From NCBI RefSeq assembly GCF_043290135.1, contig NC_134700.1, positions 77,355,000 to 77,418,999 on the forward strand: a stretch of 64,000 nt of DNA, in the 5' to 3' direction. The translations under genes and the position numbers were made by a program. The notes beneath the pieces are model-generated. The model was not told where the DNA came from. It was given only the letters and a program-made list of their open reading frames with translations, and searched no databases. Positions 9,843 to 21,339 of the stretch are shown here, piece by piece (position 1 is the stretch's first letter; each line of letters starts with the position of its first letter). Source of the DNA: Rhipicephalus microplus. Taxonomy: Eukaryota; Arthropoda; Arachnida; Ixodida; Ixodidae.

Positions 9843-10020
9843 TGCAGCCATACGCAGCCATTTCTGCCTGAGACTGGCGTTTTCTGCTAGAGCTTTCTCT
9901 AGGCTAATGTTTTGAGATTAGGAGCAGTTAGAGGAAGCTGCCTGTACTCACGTTACCTTTAATGGGTTTGGCAGATGGCTTGGCAGATGGCGGTTCGTTG
10001 ACGGGGTTGAGAAGTCAAGT

Positions 10021-10860
10021 TCATTGAGAGTCGAGTTTGGGCTCCGTCTCTTGCTCTTGCTGTGACCCCGCTGTGGGCCACGCTCTTGGATCAATAAAGG
10101 CTGAGTGTCTGGGATGATGAAACTTCGGAGGGCTTAGAGGGTGTCTAGCATTTAGGTGTCTTGCTCTTGTAACGCTGTTTGCACAGTGGTGAACCAGTGA
10201 GGTGAGCTCCACCACACACGACACAGACGGGTTCACATTCATGGTCCATTGAAGAATCTTTGAGTCCACATTTGTGACAGATTGGATCGGTAGTAGAGGG
10301 GCGGACATCCTGTCGATGTCCAATTTTTAGGCAACGGGTGCAGGCTTCCACTTTCAGTCGGAATGGTATACGGCGAAGCGTGCAACCTTCGTAGTAATGT
10401 AAAAAGAAACGCGCGTGCCCCGGAATACGACCAATATGGTTTCGGTGGTGCCCAGTCGTCGCGCGGCCCCAATGTTCATGGCTGGATTGTATCTTTGGAG
10501 GGTTGAAATAATTTCCTCTTCAGGGTAATTTAGAGGGAGATGAAACCTTCCACGACAAGAATCTACAGGGTCGGCAACATGGTTGAAACTTCGTAGAGGA
10601 CGCCGTTGAGCTTTAAGGTCCAGATGTTGTGGTATGAATCAGCTCGGTCCATGCTTAACGTACTCACGAGCACTGTGACTGGTGGGACTGACCCTGATTT
10701 GATCAGGGCTGCTGATGGGGAGTCCGACTACTTTGAGAACGAGTTGTCGTAAGACGGAGGGGTGCAATTTGGTACAAGAGACCCCCGCGTATCCGTAGAA
10801 TCACCTCATAGCCCGCATCGGGCAGTGCTGGGGGTTTGGGCTCGATGAATATGTTTTCTT
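10021..10860 (-). pseudogene. Degenerate LINE ORF1 fragment with zinc knuckles
   Basis: The minus strand encodes pieces of a gag-like LINE ORF1: a segment with PLNYPEEEIISTLQRYNP and VVFRGTR, then VEACTRCLKIGHRQDV, CHKCG and CVVCGGAHLTGSPLC zinc knuckles (10145-10351), then a Ser/Arg-rich tail. At least two changes of frame are needed to read it (near 10590 and near 10145). It resembles the fragment at 1-433 and the intact ORF1 at 2917-4671 in layout, but it overlaps the first knuckle-wise, so it is a separate copy and not the missing half. Confidence 0.65.
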
Positions 10861-11522
10861 GAGATCCGCTACGCAGGTGTCAGCCGATGAAATGTGGCCA
10901 GTGGGACGAAAGTCCGCATGCACCGCACGCCATGAGAGAGCGGCGCCGTCTCCAGCAGTGACGCCCGCTGCGACGCTGGCCGCGTCTCGCTGGGCGCCTC
11001 CGCTCAGGCTAGTCGGTGGTTAGGCCTAGCGCGGAAGCGGTCAAGCTGAACAATAAATAGTCAACACTGTTCTCAAGGAGGTTTATCACATCCCAACAAG
11101 GTGTCGAATAAGTGCCAGGTCCACTCACGGTTGGTGTGATGTGCGGTCCAGTTTCCTAGAACCTGAAGAGGAGGTCATAACATGGAAAGTACGCGTAGCC
11201 AAAGGTACACACGTCAGCGCTTGATCTAGATCAAGACGCGTCTCTATGAGTCAAAAACACGACCTGTCAGTACTACACGCTTGCAAGTCTGACATAACAG
11301 AGACGCCATACCATGCTACTCGTTGCTTAAAAAGCGACTTCGATCGTTTTACGTTCCACGACACCATTATTTGAGGGGCCGTTTTGTTCTGTGGACTTTT
11401 TATGCACTGACCTGTTTCAATCGATTTGACAGATAGTTAGCGATGCAGATTATTCAATAGAAATATACTATATCGGCATACTTCATCGCGCAAAGTACGC
11501 GTACATATGTAGACATTGTACG
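10861..11522. other. Unresolved stretch, possible solo LTR at about 10893-11090
   Basis: 10893-11090 starts TGTGG, ends ATCACA and has AATAAA at 11052-11057, which would suit a solo LTR. No flanking duplication is visible, so this is weak. The remainder up to 11522 shows nothing recognisable. Confidence 0.25.
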
Positions 11523-11647
11523 TGTTGTATCCTGCAGTTTCGGTTTCAGTGTGAAGATTGATCACACTGTGTCCTTGTGCTTGTATATATTTGTGGAACG
11601 TCTAATAAAACACCAGTGTGTATGCAGCTGCTACCCGGGATGTGTCA
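11523..11647 (+). repeat. 5' LTR (125 bp) of the degenerate Gypsy element
   Basis: It starts TGTTGTATCCTGCAG and ends TGTGTCA. It carries a TATATA stretch (11584-11590) and an AATAAA signal near 11603. It matches the two halves of the 3' LTR at 16135 and 21348. Confidence 0.8.
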
Positions 11648-11666
11648 GTCGCATTGTTCCACTACA

Positions 11667-12510
11667 ATGGCAACGAGTGTTTTAACTCCTTCTGATCCGC
11701 CCCCCAGATGGCTTTCGCCAGCATCACCCCACCGAATCCGTTTCTTCCGACACCGGGTCGCCCCATGCAGCCATAGCCTCAATGGCACAAGATGTTCAAA
11801 GTCTACCTGCTGGCTTCCGGTGCTCCAGAGTTCTCCCCAGAGCAATGCAAACTATTCTACTACATTATTTGAGACCTGGAGGTCACCGTATTTCTAATAT
11901 CCTGTCTATTTCACAGGTGCCCGAAAAGACAAAGGAGAAAGAAGGGACCGGAGCTACGCCAGACGTGTATGACTTCGCGGTAGCGGCACTGGCTAAGCTT
12001 TTCGATACTACCTGCAACCTGGTCGTCGAACGCAACCGATTCCAACACCGAATTCAGTTCCCAGGCGAGTCTATTCTAGAATACATGACCGCGCTAACAG
12101 AGCTTGCGGTGATGTGCTCATATACGTCGCAAGAAGAGTCCATACGTCACCAGTTTGTTGTCGGTGTGTTCTCACATTGTATTCGAGAACGTCTTTTGTT
12201 AGAAGGTTCTTCGCTTTCGTTCAGCAAAGCAGTTGCTCTATCGAGTCAGATCGAGCAGGCAAAAGTTCAAATGAAGGAATTTTCCATTTCTGTGCAACCA
12301 GTATCAGCGCAGTCGGGCTCAAAAGACGGTTCATTGTCGCAGTCACCGAATTCACCGCCACGTGCTAGCACTTTCAGTCAACGCGATAAAGCACCTACGT
12401 CTGAGAACCACCCCCCGTTTCAACAGCGCAGTCCATCGAATTTGCAGCAACACGTAAACTTTTCATTTTGCTTCAGATGCGGTTCTAGGCAACATCGCGC
12501 TTCTTTGTGA
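11667..12510 (+). pseudogene. Gypsy gag remnant
   Basis: ATG at 11667 lies 19 bp after the 5' LTR. The first about 85 codons are spread over frames (N-terminal MATSVLTPSDPPP, then matrix-like text). From about 11918 a 195-codon open frame carries a retrotransposon gag capsid segment (FPGESILEYMTALTELA, then SYTSQEESIRHQFVVG) and ends in a truncated knuckle (FCFRCGSRQH) before TGA. It is dead through the frameshifts and the stop inside the knuckle. Confidence 0.75.
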
Positions 12511-13001
12511 CCTTTTTTTTACCGTTTTAGCTTTTTTGTGACCGTATCGGACATTTCGAAAACGTTTGCAACCAGAAGTGGTCGCAGGTACCTGTCCACG
12601 AGGTTTCAGTAGATAGCTCGTGCAGGATAAAACCATAGAGGTTCTTGTGGTTCAACAGGCTTTTACATCTATAATTCACATTAACGTATAAGTCGGGCAG
12701 GTCACTAGGAAGCTATTAGGCGATTCTTGCCCTTCCGTTTCCATTCTTTCAGGCAAAGTGTTCGGCCAACATTTCTCTGGCGTGCCGCTTCTTCCCGTTC
12801 TGTGTGTGACGCTTCTGGATTATTCCAAAAGACCAATTTCGGTTCGAGGCTGCTTCTTTTCTGAGGTCTTTTTCGAGAATCGCAGCGCACCACTTTTCTT
12901 TTATGTCGTCGAACAGGGTACCTCTCTCGTTGACCTCGATGGTATTAAGGCTTTGAAGCTACGCACTGAAGGAACTGAGCGGCAGTGTTTTTCAAACCAC
13001 C
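12511..13001 (+). pseudogene. Gypsy protease-region remnant
   Basis: The plus strand at about 12790-12960 encodes RPISVRGCFFSEVFFENRS and FFYVVEQGTSLVDLDGI. This resembles the C-terminal part of a retropepsin domain preceding RT. The Asp-Thr-Gly active-site segment was not found. The fragment lies between gag and RT as expected. Confidence 0.5.
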
Positions 13002-13823
13002 ATGGTAGCTAACGCTGAAGTATCTCGGACATGTTCGATAGATTCATCCATACAGCTGCCATCAGCACTTCAGCAAAGGTTTTGCTCTCTGTTCACAAAT
13101 GAGCTCGGTCTGGCAAAAGGTTTTGTTCACAAGATTAAGACACGTGCGGGTGTTCAGCCAGTAGCATCAAAACTTCGCCAGCTTCTTTTAGCGTTACGAT
13201 CACGCGTGTCTGCCGAACTGCAGCGCTTGGACATCATTGAACGTGTCGATGCATCCAAATGAGTGTCCCCTATTGATTCGGAAGGAAGATGGAAGTATTA
13301 AGCTCTGTGTAGATTTACGTAAGCATAAGAAGGCCATCGTTCCGGACAGCTTTCCCCTGCCTCCCATGAATGAATTGCTTCATGCCTTGGTGGGTGCCAC
13401 GCACTTTTCAAAAATTGACTTAGCATCTGCCTACCACTAAGTTCCCCTGGATCCTAAAAGTAGAAACTTGACAGCTTTTATTACACATGAAGAGCTCCAC
13501 CGCTTCAAACGCGTTTGTTTTGGGCTAGCCTCAGCACCTGCAGCTTTCAAGAGCATGATGTCTCGAATCCTTCGCAATTGTGCGGGTGTTTTCTTTTACA
13601 TCGACAATGTAATTATTTTTGGCAAATCGGCTGATCAGCACCTAAATAATTTGCAAACAGTGTTACAGCGTATCAAAGACACAGGTCTGAAGCTCAACAA
13701 TAAATGTGTGTTTGGAGTTCAAGAGCTCGAATTCTCGGGCCACAAGGTGACACCTTGCGGTATTTCACCACTGTCGGGGAAAGGACGCGATTGTGGAAAC
13801 CCCAGTTCCAAGAAATGTCGCTG
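13002..13823 (+). pseudogene. Gypsy reverse transcriptase remnant
   Basis: Consecutive open pieces encode the RT entry region, PLLIRKEDGSIKLCVDLRKHK, FSKIDLASAYH, FKRVCFGLASAPAAF and FFYIDNVIIF. The catalytic box is YIDN where active enzymes have YxDD. A TAA at 13438-13440 falls directly after SAYH, where Gln is usual. A frameshift lies near 13260. Confidence 0.85.
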
Positions 13824-14350
13824 AACACCGTTCCTTTCTTGGGTTGATGGAATACTACGCCAAGTTTGTGCTACACTTGGCTGAAATGGTGGAACCAATG
13901 AGGAAAGTCGAAACCTTCACCTGGTCTGTTGAGGTGGATAACAGTTTCTGAGCGGCAACGGCCGTATTATTGCCAGATCTTGTTGGTCTAGGAGCCATCC
14001 TGCAGCAGCACACCGGTGAGAATCTTCGTAGTGTTGCTTTTGCATCACGTACACTATCTCCGGCTGAAAGGAAGAATGCAGTTGGCGAGAAGGAAGCACT
14101 TGCGTGCATTTGGGCATGCGAGGATTGGCATACATACTTGTGGGGACGAATCTTCACTCTTCGAACAGACCATCAGGCACTCGTTTCGCTTTTGCCTTCG
14201 CAAGGCTCCGGCTGACACCCCCTTAGAATCGCACTTTGTTGCGCGAAGCTACTACAAAACAATTTCACGGTGGAGTACCAGAAAGGCTCGTCCGACATAG
14301 TAGCTGATGCTCTGTCCCGGTTACCTGTTCATATGGAAGATAGAGAGCTG
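13824..14350 (+). pseudogene. Gypsy RNase H remnant
   Basis: LVGLGAILQQHTGENLRSVAFASR, then EKEALACIWACEDWHTYLWG, TDHQALVSLL and a shifted YQKGSSDIVADALSRLP identify the tether-linked RNase H of a Gypsy pol. At least two frame changes (near 13965 and 14215) are needed. Confidence 0.8.
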
Positions 14351-15608
14351 AATTTTGAGAAAAAAATTGTTTCCATGGTTCAGCCAACTTGCATAACAAA
14401 AGAGCAGTTTGAAGAAGCAGTTTTGACTGATGCCACTCTTCAAAATGTGAAGGCGTTCGTAAATAGCTCTCGACCATCACACAGAGACTTGCCGCAAGAT
14501 CTGCAACCACACTTCAAAGTTCAAGGGGAATTTTCAGTAGTGGGCGAATTGCTGATGCGTGCAGAGAGACTTGTAGATTCTTCATCCCTCGTGGCTCAAC
14601 TTGTGGCAACAGTGCATGAAACGCACCAGGGTGTTACTTAGGGAGCAATTTTGGTGGCCCCGCATGGACATTCATGTGGAAGAAGCAGTCTACAGTTGCA
14701 GCATCTGTCAAGCAGCAAATAAATCGGCAAAGACTTCGCCTGCTCCGCTGCAACTTGTTGAATTACCAGAGAGACCATGGCAGAAACTTGCAATTGATAT
14801 CGTTGGTCCCGTAGAGAGGGCGCCTCCAGATTCCAGATTTGTCCTGACACCAGTGGACTACTTCCCAAAATTGCCAGAAGTACAGTTTTCAAGCGAAATT
14901 TCTACAGGCTCCGTGACTGAATTCCTGCTCACTGTATTTGCACGGGAAGAATATCCTGAAGAGATAGTTTGTGATGATGATACCCCAATTCACGTCAAAG
15001 GAATTTGTCAACTTCTTACAAGAACGAGTGATCCGTCTGTCGCATTTATCTGTTTATTACCCGCAGGCAAACGGGCAGATCGAGTGGTTCAACCGCACGT
15101 TCAAGACTTACCTCCAATCGGCCCGTCTGGAACAACGTCCGCGGTGAACGGCTGCACGAGATTATATCGCCGCATACAGGTGTACGCTACACGCCACAAC
15201 AGGACAACAGGAGCAACCGCTGTTGTATTGTTACATGGAAGGCTGCCAAGAACGAAGCTTGACATCTTCGGCTTATCGCCTGAGTCCTTCGCAAAGGCAC
15301 CCGACCAGGAACTGACTACGCTCCGGCAACTTGTCAAGCGTAGGCAAGAATATAGCAAAGCCTACACCAACAGAAGGCGAGCGGCAAAACGGACCACAGT
15401 GGTAGCGGGAGACATGGTGCGGGTGAAGAAACCATCGGTTTCATTCATGCGTGACTTATCCTTCTCGAAACCAAGGAAAGTCATCAAGTCATGCGGTCCA
15501 GCATCCTTCATTGTCAACGACGGCAAAACATGGAACGCGGCAAAGCTGTGCAAAGTGCCCACTAGGCGCCCTGGCGGCAATGGCCATCAGCAAGTCTGCG
15601 GGGCATGA
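14351..15608 (+). pseudogene. Gypsy integrase remnant
   Basis: It includes a CSICQAANKS zinc-site segment and a core beginning PWQKLAIDIVGPVERAPPDSR. ASP2-like text is damaged (EIVCDDDTP), and the basic C-terminal part has RVKKPSVSF. Several indels spoil the core, including the region that should hold the catalytic Glu. Confidence 0.75.
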
Positions 15609-16134
15609 ATTGTCGTTCCATCACGATCCCTTCGATGCGACACTTCTCACTGCAGCATGACAGGCAGCGTCTGCGAAGGCAAGTAGTGTTAACGCAGCGC
15701 AATCTGTGCTTAGTGCAGACTACGATTCCGAGTCGCCAACGACATCAGCCGCCGGACATTTGCTTGCTTCATAAACTGTCTCACGCCCGCCCGTCAACCC
15801 TGCAGAAGAACCTGTGGTATCGTGCCCACCTGGTCGTCGAATTCAGCCACACCACGAGAGACAACGACGGGGCCGATATGGTTACTAACTGTGAATTGAT
15901 AAATAGTTCGAAGTTGATGTACCTGTATACTTAATGTATTCAATATCTGTGCACGTGTATAGATAATTTGGCGTGTATATATTGAGTGCACTTGGTGTGA
16001 ACATAATAAATGTGTTTGATGTTTATATATTGAGGTGTATATATTGGTGTGTATGTGGGCGCGGTGAACATATACTGGTATTTACTAACGTACTAACACC
16101 TACACAAAACTTAAAATAAATGAGGGAGGGAAAG
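15609..16134 (+). other. 3' non-coding end of the Gypsy element with polypurine tract
   Basis: No gene is seen. The stretch is rich in GTGTATATATTG-like repeats between 15935 and 16060. It ends in GAGGGAGGGAAAG (16122-16134), the polypurine tract next to the 3' LTR. Confidence 0.6.
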
Positions 16135-16198
16135 TGTTGTATCCTGCAGTTTCGGTTTCGGTGCAGAGGTTGGTAACATTGTGTCCTTGCGCTAGTAT
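16135..16198 (+). repeat. First part of 3' LTR, ending in the left 8-bp target duplication
   Basis: It matches 11523-11588 of the 5' LTR and ends with GCTAGTAT (16191-16198), which recurs at 21340-21347. Confidence 0.85.
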
Positions 16199-16564
16199 TA
16201 CAGTGTACTAGAATAGGGCAGTGTGCTCACAGGCGGCGGTGGGTGACTCACTTCGTGTCGACGCCGAGAGGCGGCGCGGTTCGCAGTGTCACCTGAAACT
16301 CCTTTGCGCGCCGAAGTAGAGAGCCACAGCGCAATTGTTGAAATGCCAGAAATTATGCAACGTTCGCGACATGCAATGCATGACACTTCTTTTGGGGCAT
16401 CTTATCAGTGTGCAGGGCGTGAAGCAACTGACATTGTATTATTTTCCGGCCGTTTAAATGTTCAAAGTGGTTTCGCTAATGCAGCGGTCATGTGGACTGC
16501 GGTTCCGAGGTGCGAAAAACACTACGCACTTTTTTTTTCGCAATGTCAGAATTAAAATTTTGGA

Positions 16565-16750
16565 GTTTAACGGGCCGAAGCCACACTTCCGCTATGAGGT
16601 GCGCCATAGCGGAGGGCTGCAGGTTAATTTAGATCCCTTTAGAATTTTTAACGTCAGCCGAAATGCCGACACGCGGCTTGTTTCGTTTTTTCTCCTCCGT
16701 CGGGAGAACAGCCACCGCGGCTAGGATCGAACACACGTCCTTAGGTTCAA
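16565..16750 (-). repeat. Strongly diverged Ruka-like SINE inside the P-like element
   Basis: On the plus strand it has GTTTAACG, then GCGCCATAGCGGAGGGCT and a GCGGCTAGGATCGAAC block, in the same order as the SINE at 23787-24035. It is much decayed, with a 40-bp difference in the middle. Confidence 0.5.
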
Positions 16751-17141
16751 CAGTACAACACCTTAGACAGCCTCCACGCCGGGTTTTTCTTGATTACGTG
16801 CCTGCTGCAGGAATGCGCGCCCTAAACCCAAACTTTAACCACCATGACAACCACGCACGACGTTTAACATTCTAGCATCGCTGATTCGAGACTTTAGGTG
16901 ATGATTGGCGTGTGGCGTGATTCTTGCTGTAAACAAGACGTAGCATCATTATTATCAACAGCCTGTTAGGTCCTGCACGACGGAGACCTCTTTCATTGAT
17001 TTACACCCGCTCTTGTCCTTCACTGCCAGAGTCCATTCCATTCATTGCCTCTGAATTTTTATATTTCGTGTATCCATCAAGTTAATGACGTATCAAATTA
17101 AAAGGAAATGATAAAAATCCATGTAAATTGATGAAATAATG

Positions 17142-17147
17142 TTTATT
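17142..17147 (-). promoter_or_regulatory. Putative polyadenylation signal of the P-like transposase gene
   Basis: AATAAA on the minus strand, about 250 bp after the transposase stop codon. Confidence 0.45.
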
Positions 17148-17190
17148 TACAAATAAGTGATGAAAGAATTTGCACAAGAAATATTAGGGT

Positions 17191-17346
17191 AAAAAAAGGC
17201 TGAATAATGACAAATCGAGACATTTACACATTGATATGCACCATTGAACATGCACCATGCAGGTTTGCAAAAAAAGGCTGAATAATGGCAAATCGAGACA
17301 TTTACACATTGATATGCACCAGTGAACATGCACCATGTCATTGGCA
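17191..17346. repeat. 78-bp tandem duplication after the transposase stop
   Basis: AAAAAAAGGCTGAATAATG starts at 17191 and again at 17269, followed by near-identical sequence. Shorter GGCACCAGTGAACATG-type repeats continue to about 17395. Confidence 0.75.
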
Positions 17347-17395
17347 CCAGTGACATGGTGGCACCAGTGAACATGGCACCAGTGAACCTGCCTCA

Positions 17396-20300
17396 TTAAG
17401 TTTTCGCAATCTTCCGGTGTGTCATGCTCTTCCTCTTATCAAGTTTCTCAGAATTAATGCCCTTTGCAAAGAAATGAAGCCGCGTTGTGATGTAAAAGCT
17501 GAATACATCCTTGGTGAGCCGAGCTGAATACTCACTGCAGCCTATTTGGCGTGTGCACTTTGCCCTCACCAGACTCAGCACATCCAATATGCTATCAGCA
17601 TGCAGTTCTTTCTTGCTGAAGTGTTCTGTAAACATGTCTTCAAGCATTTTTAGAAACGAAAAGAGTGTGCCGCGTGGATAGAGAAGTCCACCTCAATCCT
17701 TGTGCAGCGTCAGCGCAGCAAGCTCAGGATTCTCATCTTCAGATGGCCCGGTGAGAGCATCCATGCAGTCTTGGCAGTTAGTTTTCATTATGCACTTTCG
17801 TGCAACGTATCCCGCCACATAGTAAATTAGGCGAGAGTCGCTCCTCTGTATGTGCTCGTCATGCTCCATCGAAGACAACACCACTTCGGCTTCAGGTAAA
17901 TTCCCCGAAGCAATCAGAACATCTACCTGTTCCCACAAATTGTTGCTGGGAGGGCAACTTGTGCGGCTCTGCTGTGTGTCTCGCAAGGCACTTAGTGCAC
18001 ATGGATCTGCATTACCGTATCTAACGGTTTTCACTAAACTGTAGAAAGATATGCAGTTCATGGTTATGAGAAACTGAGTGGGTGTCGGATGATCGTTACA
18101 GCCAGAGGCTTGCCTGACTATCCCAAACATATTCTCAAGGGGGTCCTGACAAAGTCTGGATGTCATAAGGTACGAATAACCTAAACTTGCAAGGTAGGAA
18201 AGAAGCTCAAGAGTGCTTGATATCGTGACACGCAGGCCAATCGCAGTTGACTGGCTCAAGAACCCCCCTTTTTTCTGTGTGCTGCTCCCAAGAATCCAGG
18301 TACTCCAGAAAAAACGAAAGAGCTGTTGCTGAAGAGGAGTTGGGTTTCAGGGCTTCTCTTGGGTGCCGAGACGTCATAATGGTGATCAGGCGGTTGATCC
18401 TCCTGTCAAAAAAAAATTCGAATCATTATGAGTTTAAGTTCCTTCATATACATGTTATATTATGGCTTGCATGGCAACCGCACCTTAACTTTGCACTTTG
18501 TACTGTCTTTGTTGGTTTAGTTCTAATCTACGTAGTGGCACTTCTGTACAATACGTGAAGGTCCTATGACTAAGGAACTATCTATGAATAAGCATGCATA
18601 CTAACTTGCTCACATCCAAATAACATCTCCAAAATTCTTACTTGAAAAACTCCTGTGTGCCATTTCTGGATCCTGTCTTTGCCTCAATTTCATCCTTGTA
18701 AAGGTGGAGCCCTTGAAGAACTCTCTCCCCAAAGAGTTGGAATGCGTAGGAAACTCTCTGCTGCTCGAATGAAGTTGGCTGCGCGTGGCACTTGGTTATT
18801 CCTGGCATTGCCTTTAACGTAAGGCTCTTGAAGTCAAGATCGTAGGCTTTCTTGACATGCCACAACGACACCTGAGGAAAAAAATGCTTAGTAAAGCTGG
18901 GAAACTAAGCAAACAGCACTTTTTCTTTCACGAGGTGGTTTGAAAGATGTCGAATTTCGTAAACATGTGCCCTTTTTCATAAATGGCAAAAGAAAATGAC
19001 TTACGTCACCGTCTGGTGTGTTAAATGAGCACTTCAAAATTCCGTTCCGCAAGCACTTTATGAGGTGGAGAAAGTCCGATACAAAGTGCAAATAACGGCT
19101 TTCATCAACTGGATGTTTCACTTTGCACTTCACGCTGCCACGCGTTCCCTTTACACCGAGCAATGTCCACATCCGACGGTTCCAAGTGGCGCCGTCACAC
19201 CTTATAAAGTCAACAAAAAGCCCGCTCTTCTCAGTAAGCACTGTGGCCTCTACCATTATTTGAGCTAGCAAATCGCCTTTGATGTTGCCTCTGGTTGCAA
19301 ATGTCCCGATCACTTGCGTCCATCCACCGACGAACGGAACAAATAGGATCACCATGCCGTGATCCGAATGCGTGGTCCTGTCTGCAGCAGAAGTGAACGG
19401 TCCTAAATCTACAAACCCTTCGATTTGACCTGACTGCTTCACAGATATATGCTCTGCAAGCTTGAGCTCATCTACAAGAAGTCCGCCGTGCTTTTTGAAT
19501 GTGTCTATGTCTTGCGTCTTGTTCTTCAATTCTTCCAACACTTTTTTGCTGAAGCCAAATGCTGATTTGTACAGAGCCGTGTATCGTTTCAGTGTTGATT
19601 TGCTCGGAAGGGAGAGTATCTCATTGTCCCTGATGTGGTCATAAAGGCGAGAACTCTTCATTTTCATTATGATGCATTCCAGGATCCACAGCTTGCTATA
19701 GCGGAAACCTTTCTTTTTTGCTGCTGCTGCGGCAAAGCATTGTCTGACACATTCTTGTTGCTTCTGGGGAAGCTTCGAAATCTGCTCACTTAGAGTCTCT
19801 TCGGCTACTGCTGCATTGGATGCCCGCATCTTTTCAACATCTTCCCTCATTGTGGAAATCCGTGAAGCGAAGCGCTTGTTTTTACGTGCAAGGAACCTCG
19901 GCCTTTGGGCAACACTTTTGGAAGCCCTGGAAGGTGTTCGTTGTACTCTTAACCTCCTTGTCAAGAGAGCCTTCCTGAAGTATTTGCAGCTCATGCACTG
20001 TCCACCTGAAAATAGAAATGTGCGGAAATTGTAGCAAATTCTGACTGGGACGTGAACAAGAAAGCACTGCCAGTACTTATAGGCGCCAGAATGCGCCAGC
20101 AAGTAATACATTATGTAACAAAGAACTGCACTACTTCAGTCAAGTGAAAATCGGGTGACTCGTTACCCACCTTTGGTTGTTACTTTGCCGCTGCAGTTGA
20201 TGCTGAAATACGTCGCATGCTTGATTTTGAGCTGCTTCTGGAGTCCTGCTGTTAAAAAGCAGGTGTCATAATCTTTGGCATTCAGAGCACCAATACAGAG

Positions 20301-21068
20301 TTCGGTAGCTTCCACGCTTTCCAGCACGCTTTCCGCTTCTTCCTGACATTTAATGATGCGCTCCTCAATCAGCCGCCCCCTCACAAACACCTTGCAGTAG
20401 CCATCGGGCGGTTTATCGCAGAGGAACAGCACAACTTTTTCGGACGTGACAACGCCTTCTTCAAGGTAAGTCGACGAGCAATACATCACTCCGTTAAGGT
20501 CAGGATGGTGATGCATACTCCAGTACTTGGAAGGAGTCTTTAAACAATAACAAAACGACAAGCAATGCTCGGGCTCCGCTGGAACGTCATCGTGTGTCAA
20601 GTCGCAGTCCTCCCCTGAATCACCAACAGCAGCCCGTGGAAATTCAGTGCAGTCAGTCTTGAGAGCACTTCGGCTCTTTTTCTTTGCGGCTGCATGGTCA
20701 TTTTCGCACATCTTCCTTTTAGCTCTCGGTTTTGGCATCTTCTTCGTGAGGTACTGCGGCAAATTTGGAAGAATCGTGGGGACGGCGTTTTCCGACAGCA
20801 TCGGTTTATCACGAGGAATGCGTACCTCTTTGCCATCTATATAGTGCACGAACTCCTTGATAACGAACCTCGGTTCGAAATGCAGTTCGCAGACCGCAGA
20901 AAACTCATTCAGTTTCTTATCTGCACGGTGGAGATTTCTTTCCCACTCCTTCCGCCATTCTTCATCACGCGGGACGCTGAACAAAGACGCCTGTGGTGCA
21001 TCCTGCACACGACTGTACCCAGTTCGACAACCGGGCGCAAAACAGTAATTTCGACGGCGGTTAGGCAT
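17396..21068 (-). pseudogene. P-type transposase with N-terminal THAP domain (four exons, two lesions)
   Basis: The protein would bind the element ends by its THAP zinc finger and cut and join DNA. I read exons 21068-20171, 20005-19005, 18871-18642 and 18402-17396. Every intron has GT/AG ends (for example GTAAGT after 19005 and TTTTCAG before 20005) and codon phases match at all three joins. Exon 1 has the C2CH finger (CFAPGC ... CELHF) and the AVPTIL box. Exon 2 has the leucine-rich stretch and catalytic-core text (LVDELKLAE, FVPFVGGWTQVIGTF). Exon 4 has the C-terminal domain (DPLENMFGIVRQ). Two lesions are visible: a one-base frameshift in the six-A/six-G run at 18263-18274 and a TGA at 17693-17695. 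The product would be about 1040 aa. Confidence 0.85.
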
Positions 21069-21339
21069 CTTCACGAACACATACTACACAATGATCCAAG
21101 CATAACGCGCAGAACACGCACACGGGGTACCCACGTTGATCCAATCGAACCGATTGAACTGAACTGAGCGAACCAGCCCCTTCCGCCAACACGGCCAACA
21201 CGAACCAAGAGAAGTTTTTCAGGTGCGTCAAGCGTCAGCGCCCCTGGTGGGCATCGTGGAAGTCGACACAGAGTGCGCTACGGCGGAGCGCCGAGAGGAT
21301 AGGGCAGTGAGCACACTGCCTCTATTCTAGTACACTGTA

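Larger units (their letters stand above)
16199..21339 (-). mobile_element. P-element-like DNA transposon with THAP transposase gene
   Basis: This is a 5141-bp element. Its ends are inverted repeats of 32/33 bp (TACAGTGTACTAGAATAG ... GCAGTGTGCTCAC) that differ by one indel. It is flanked by identical 8-bp duplications GCTAGTAT, the length made by P-type transposases. The minus strand carries a four-exon gene with an N-terminal THAP domain and a P-type catalytic region. The insertion cleanly interrupts a Gypsy LTR, so the empty site can be read from the 5' LTR. Within the left end are a diverged SINE (16565-16750) and a 78-bp tandem duplication. Confidence 0.92.

Noticed and set aside
1..10860. 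The LINE ORF1 fragments at 1-433 and 10021-10860 as two halves of one element split by the LTR insertion
   Set aside because: Both contain the same zinc-knuckle segment, so they are separate copies and cannot be joined.
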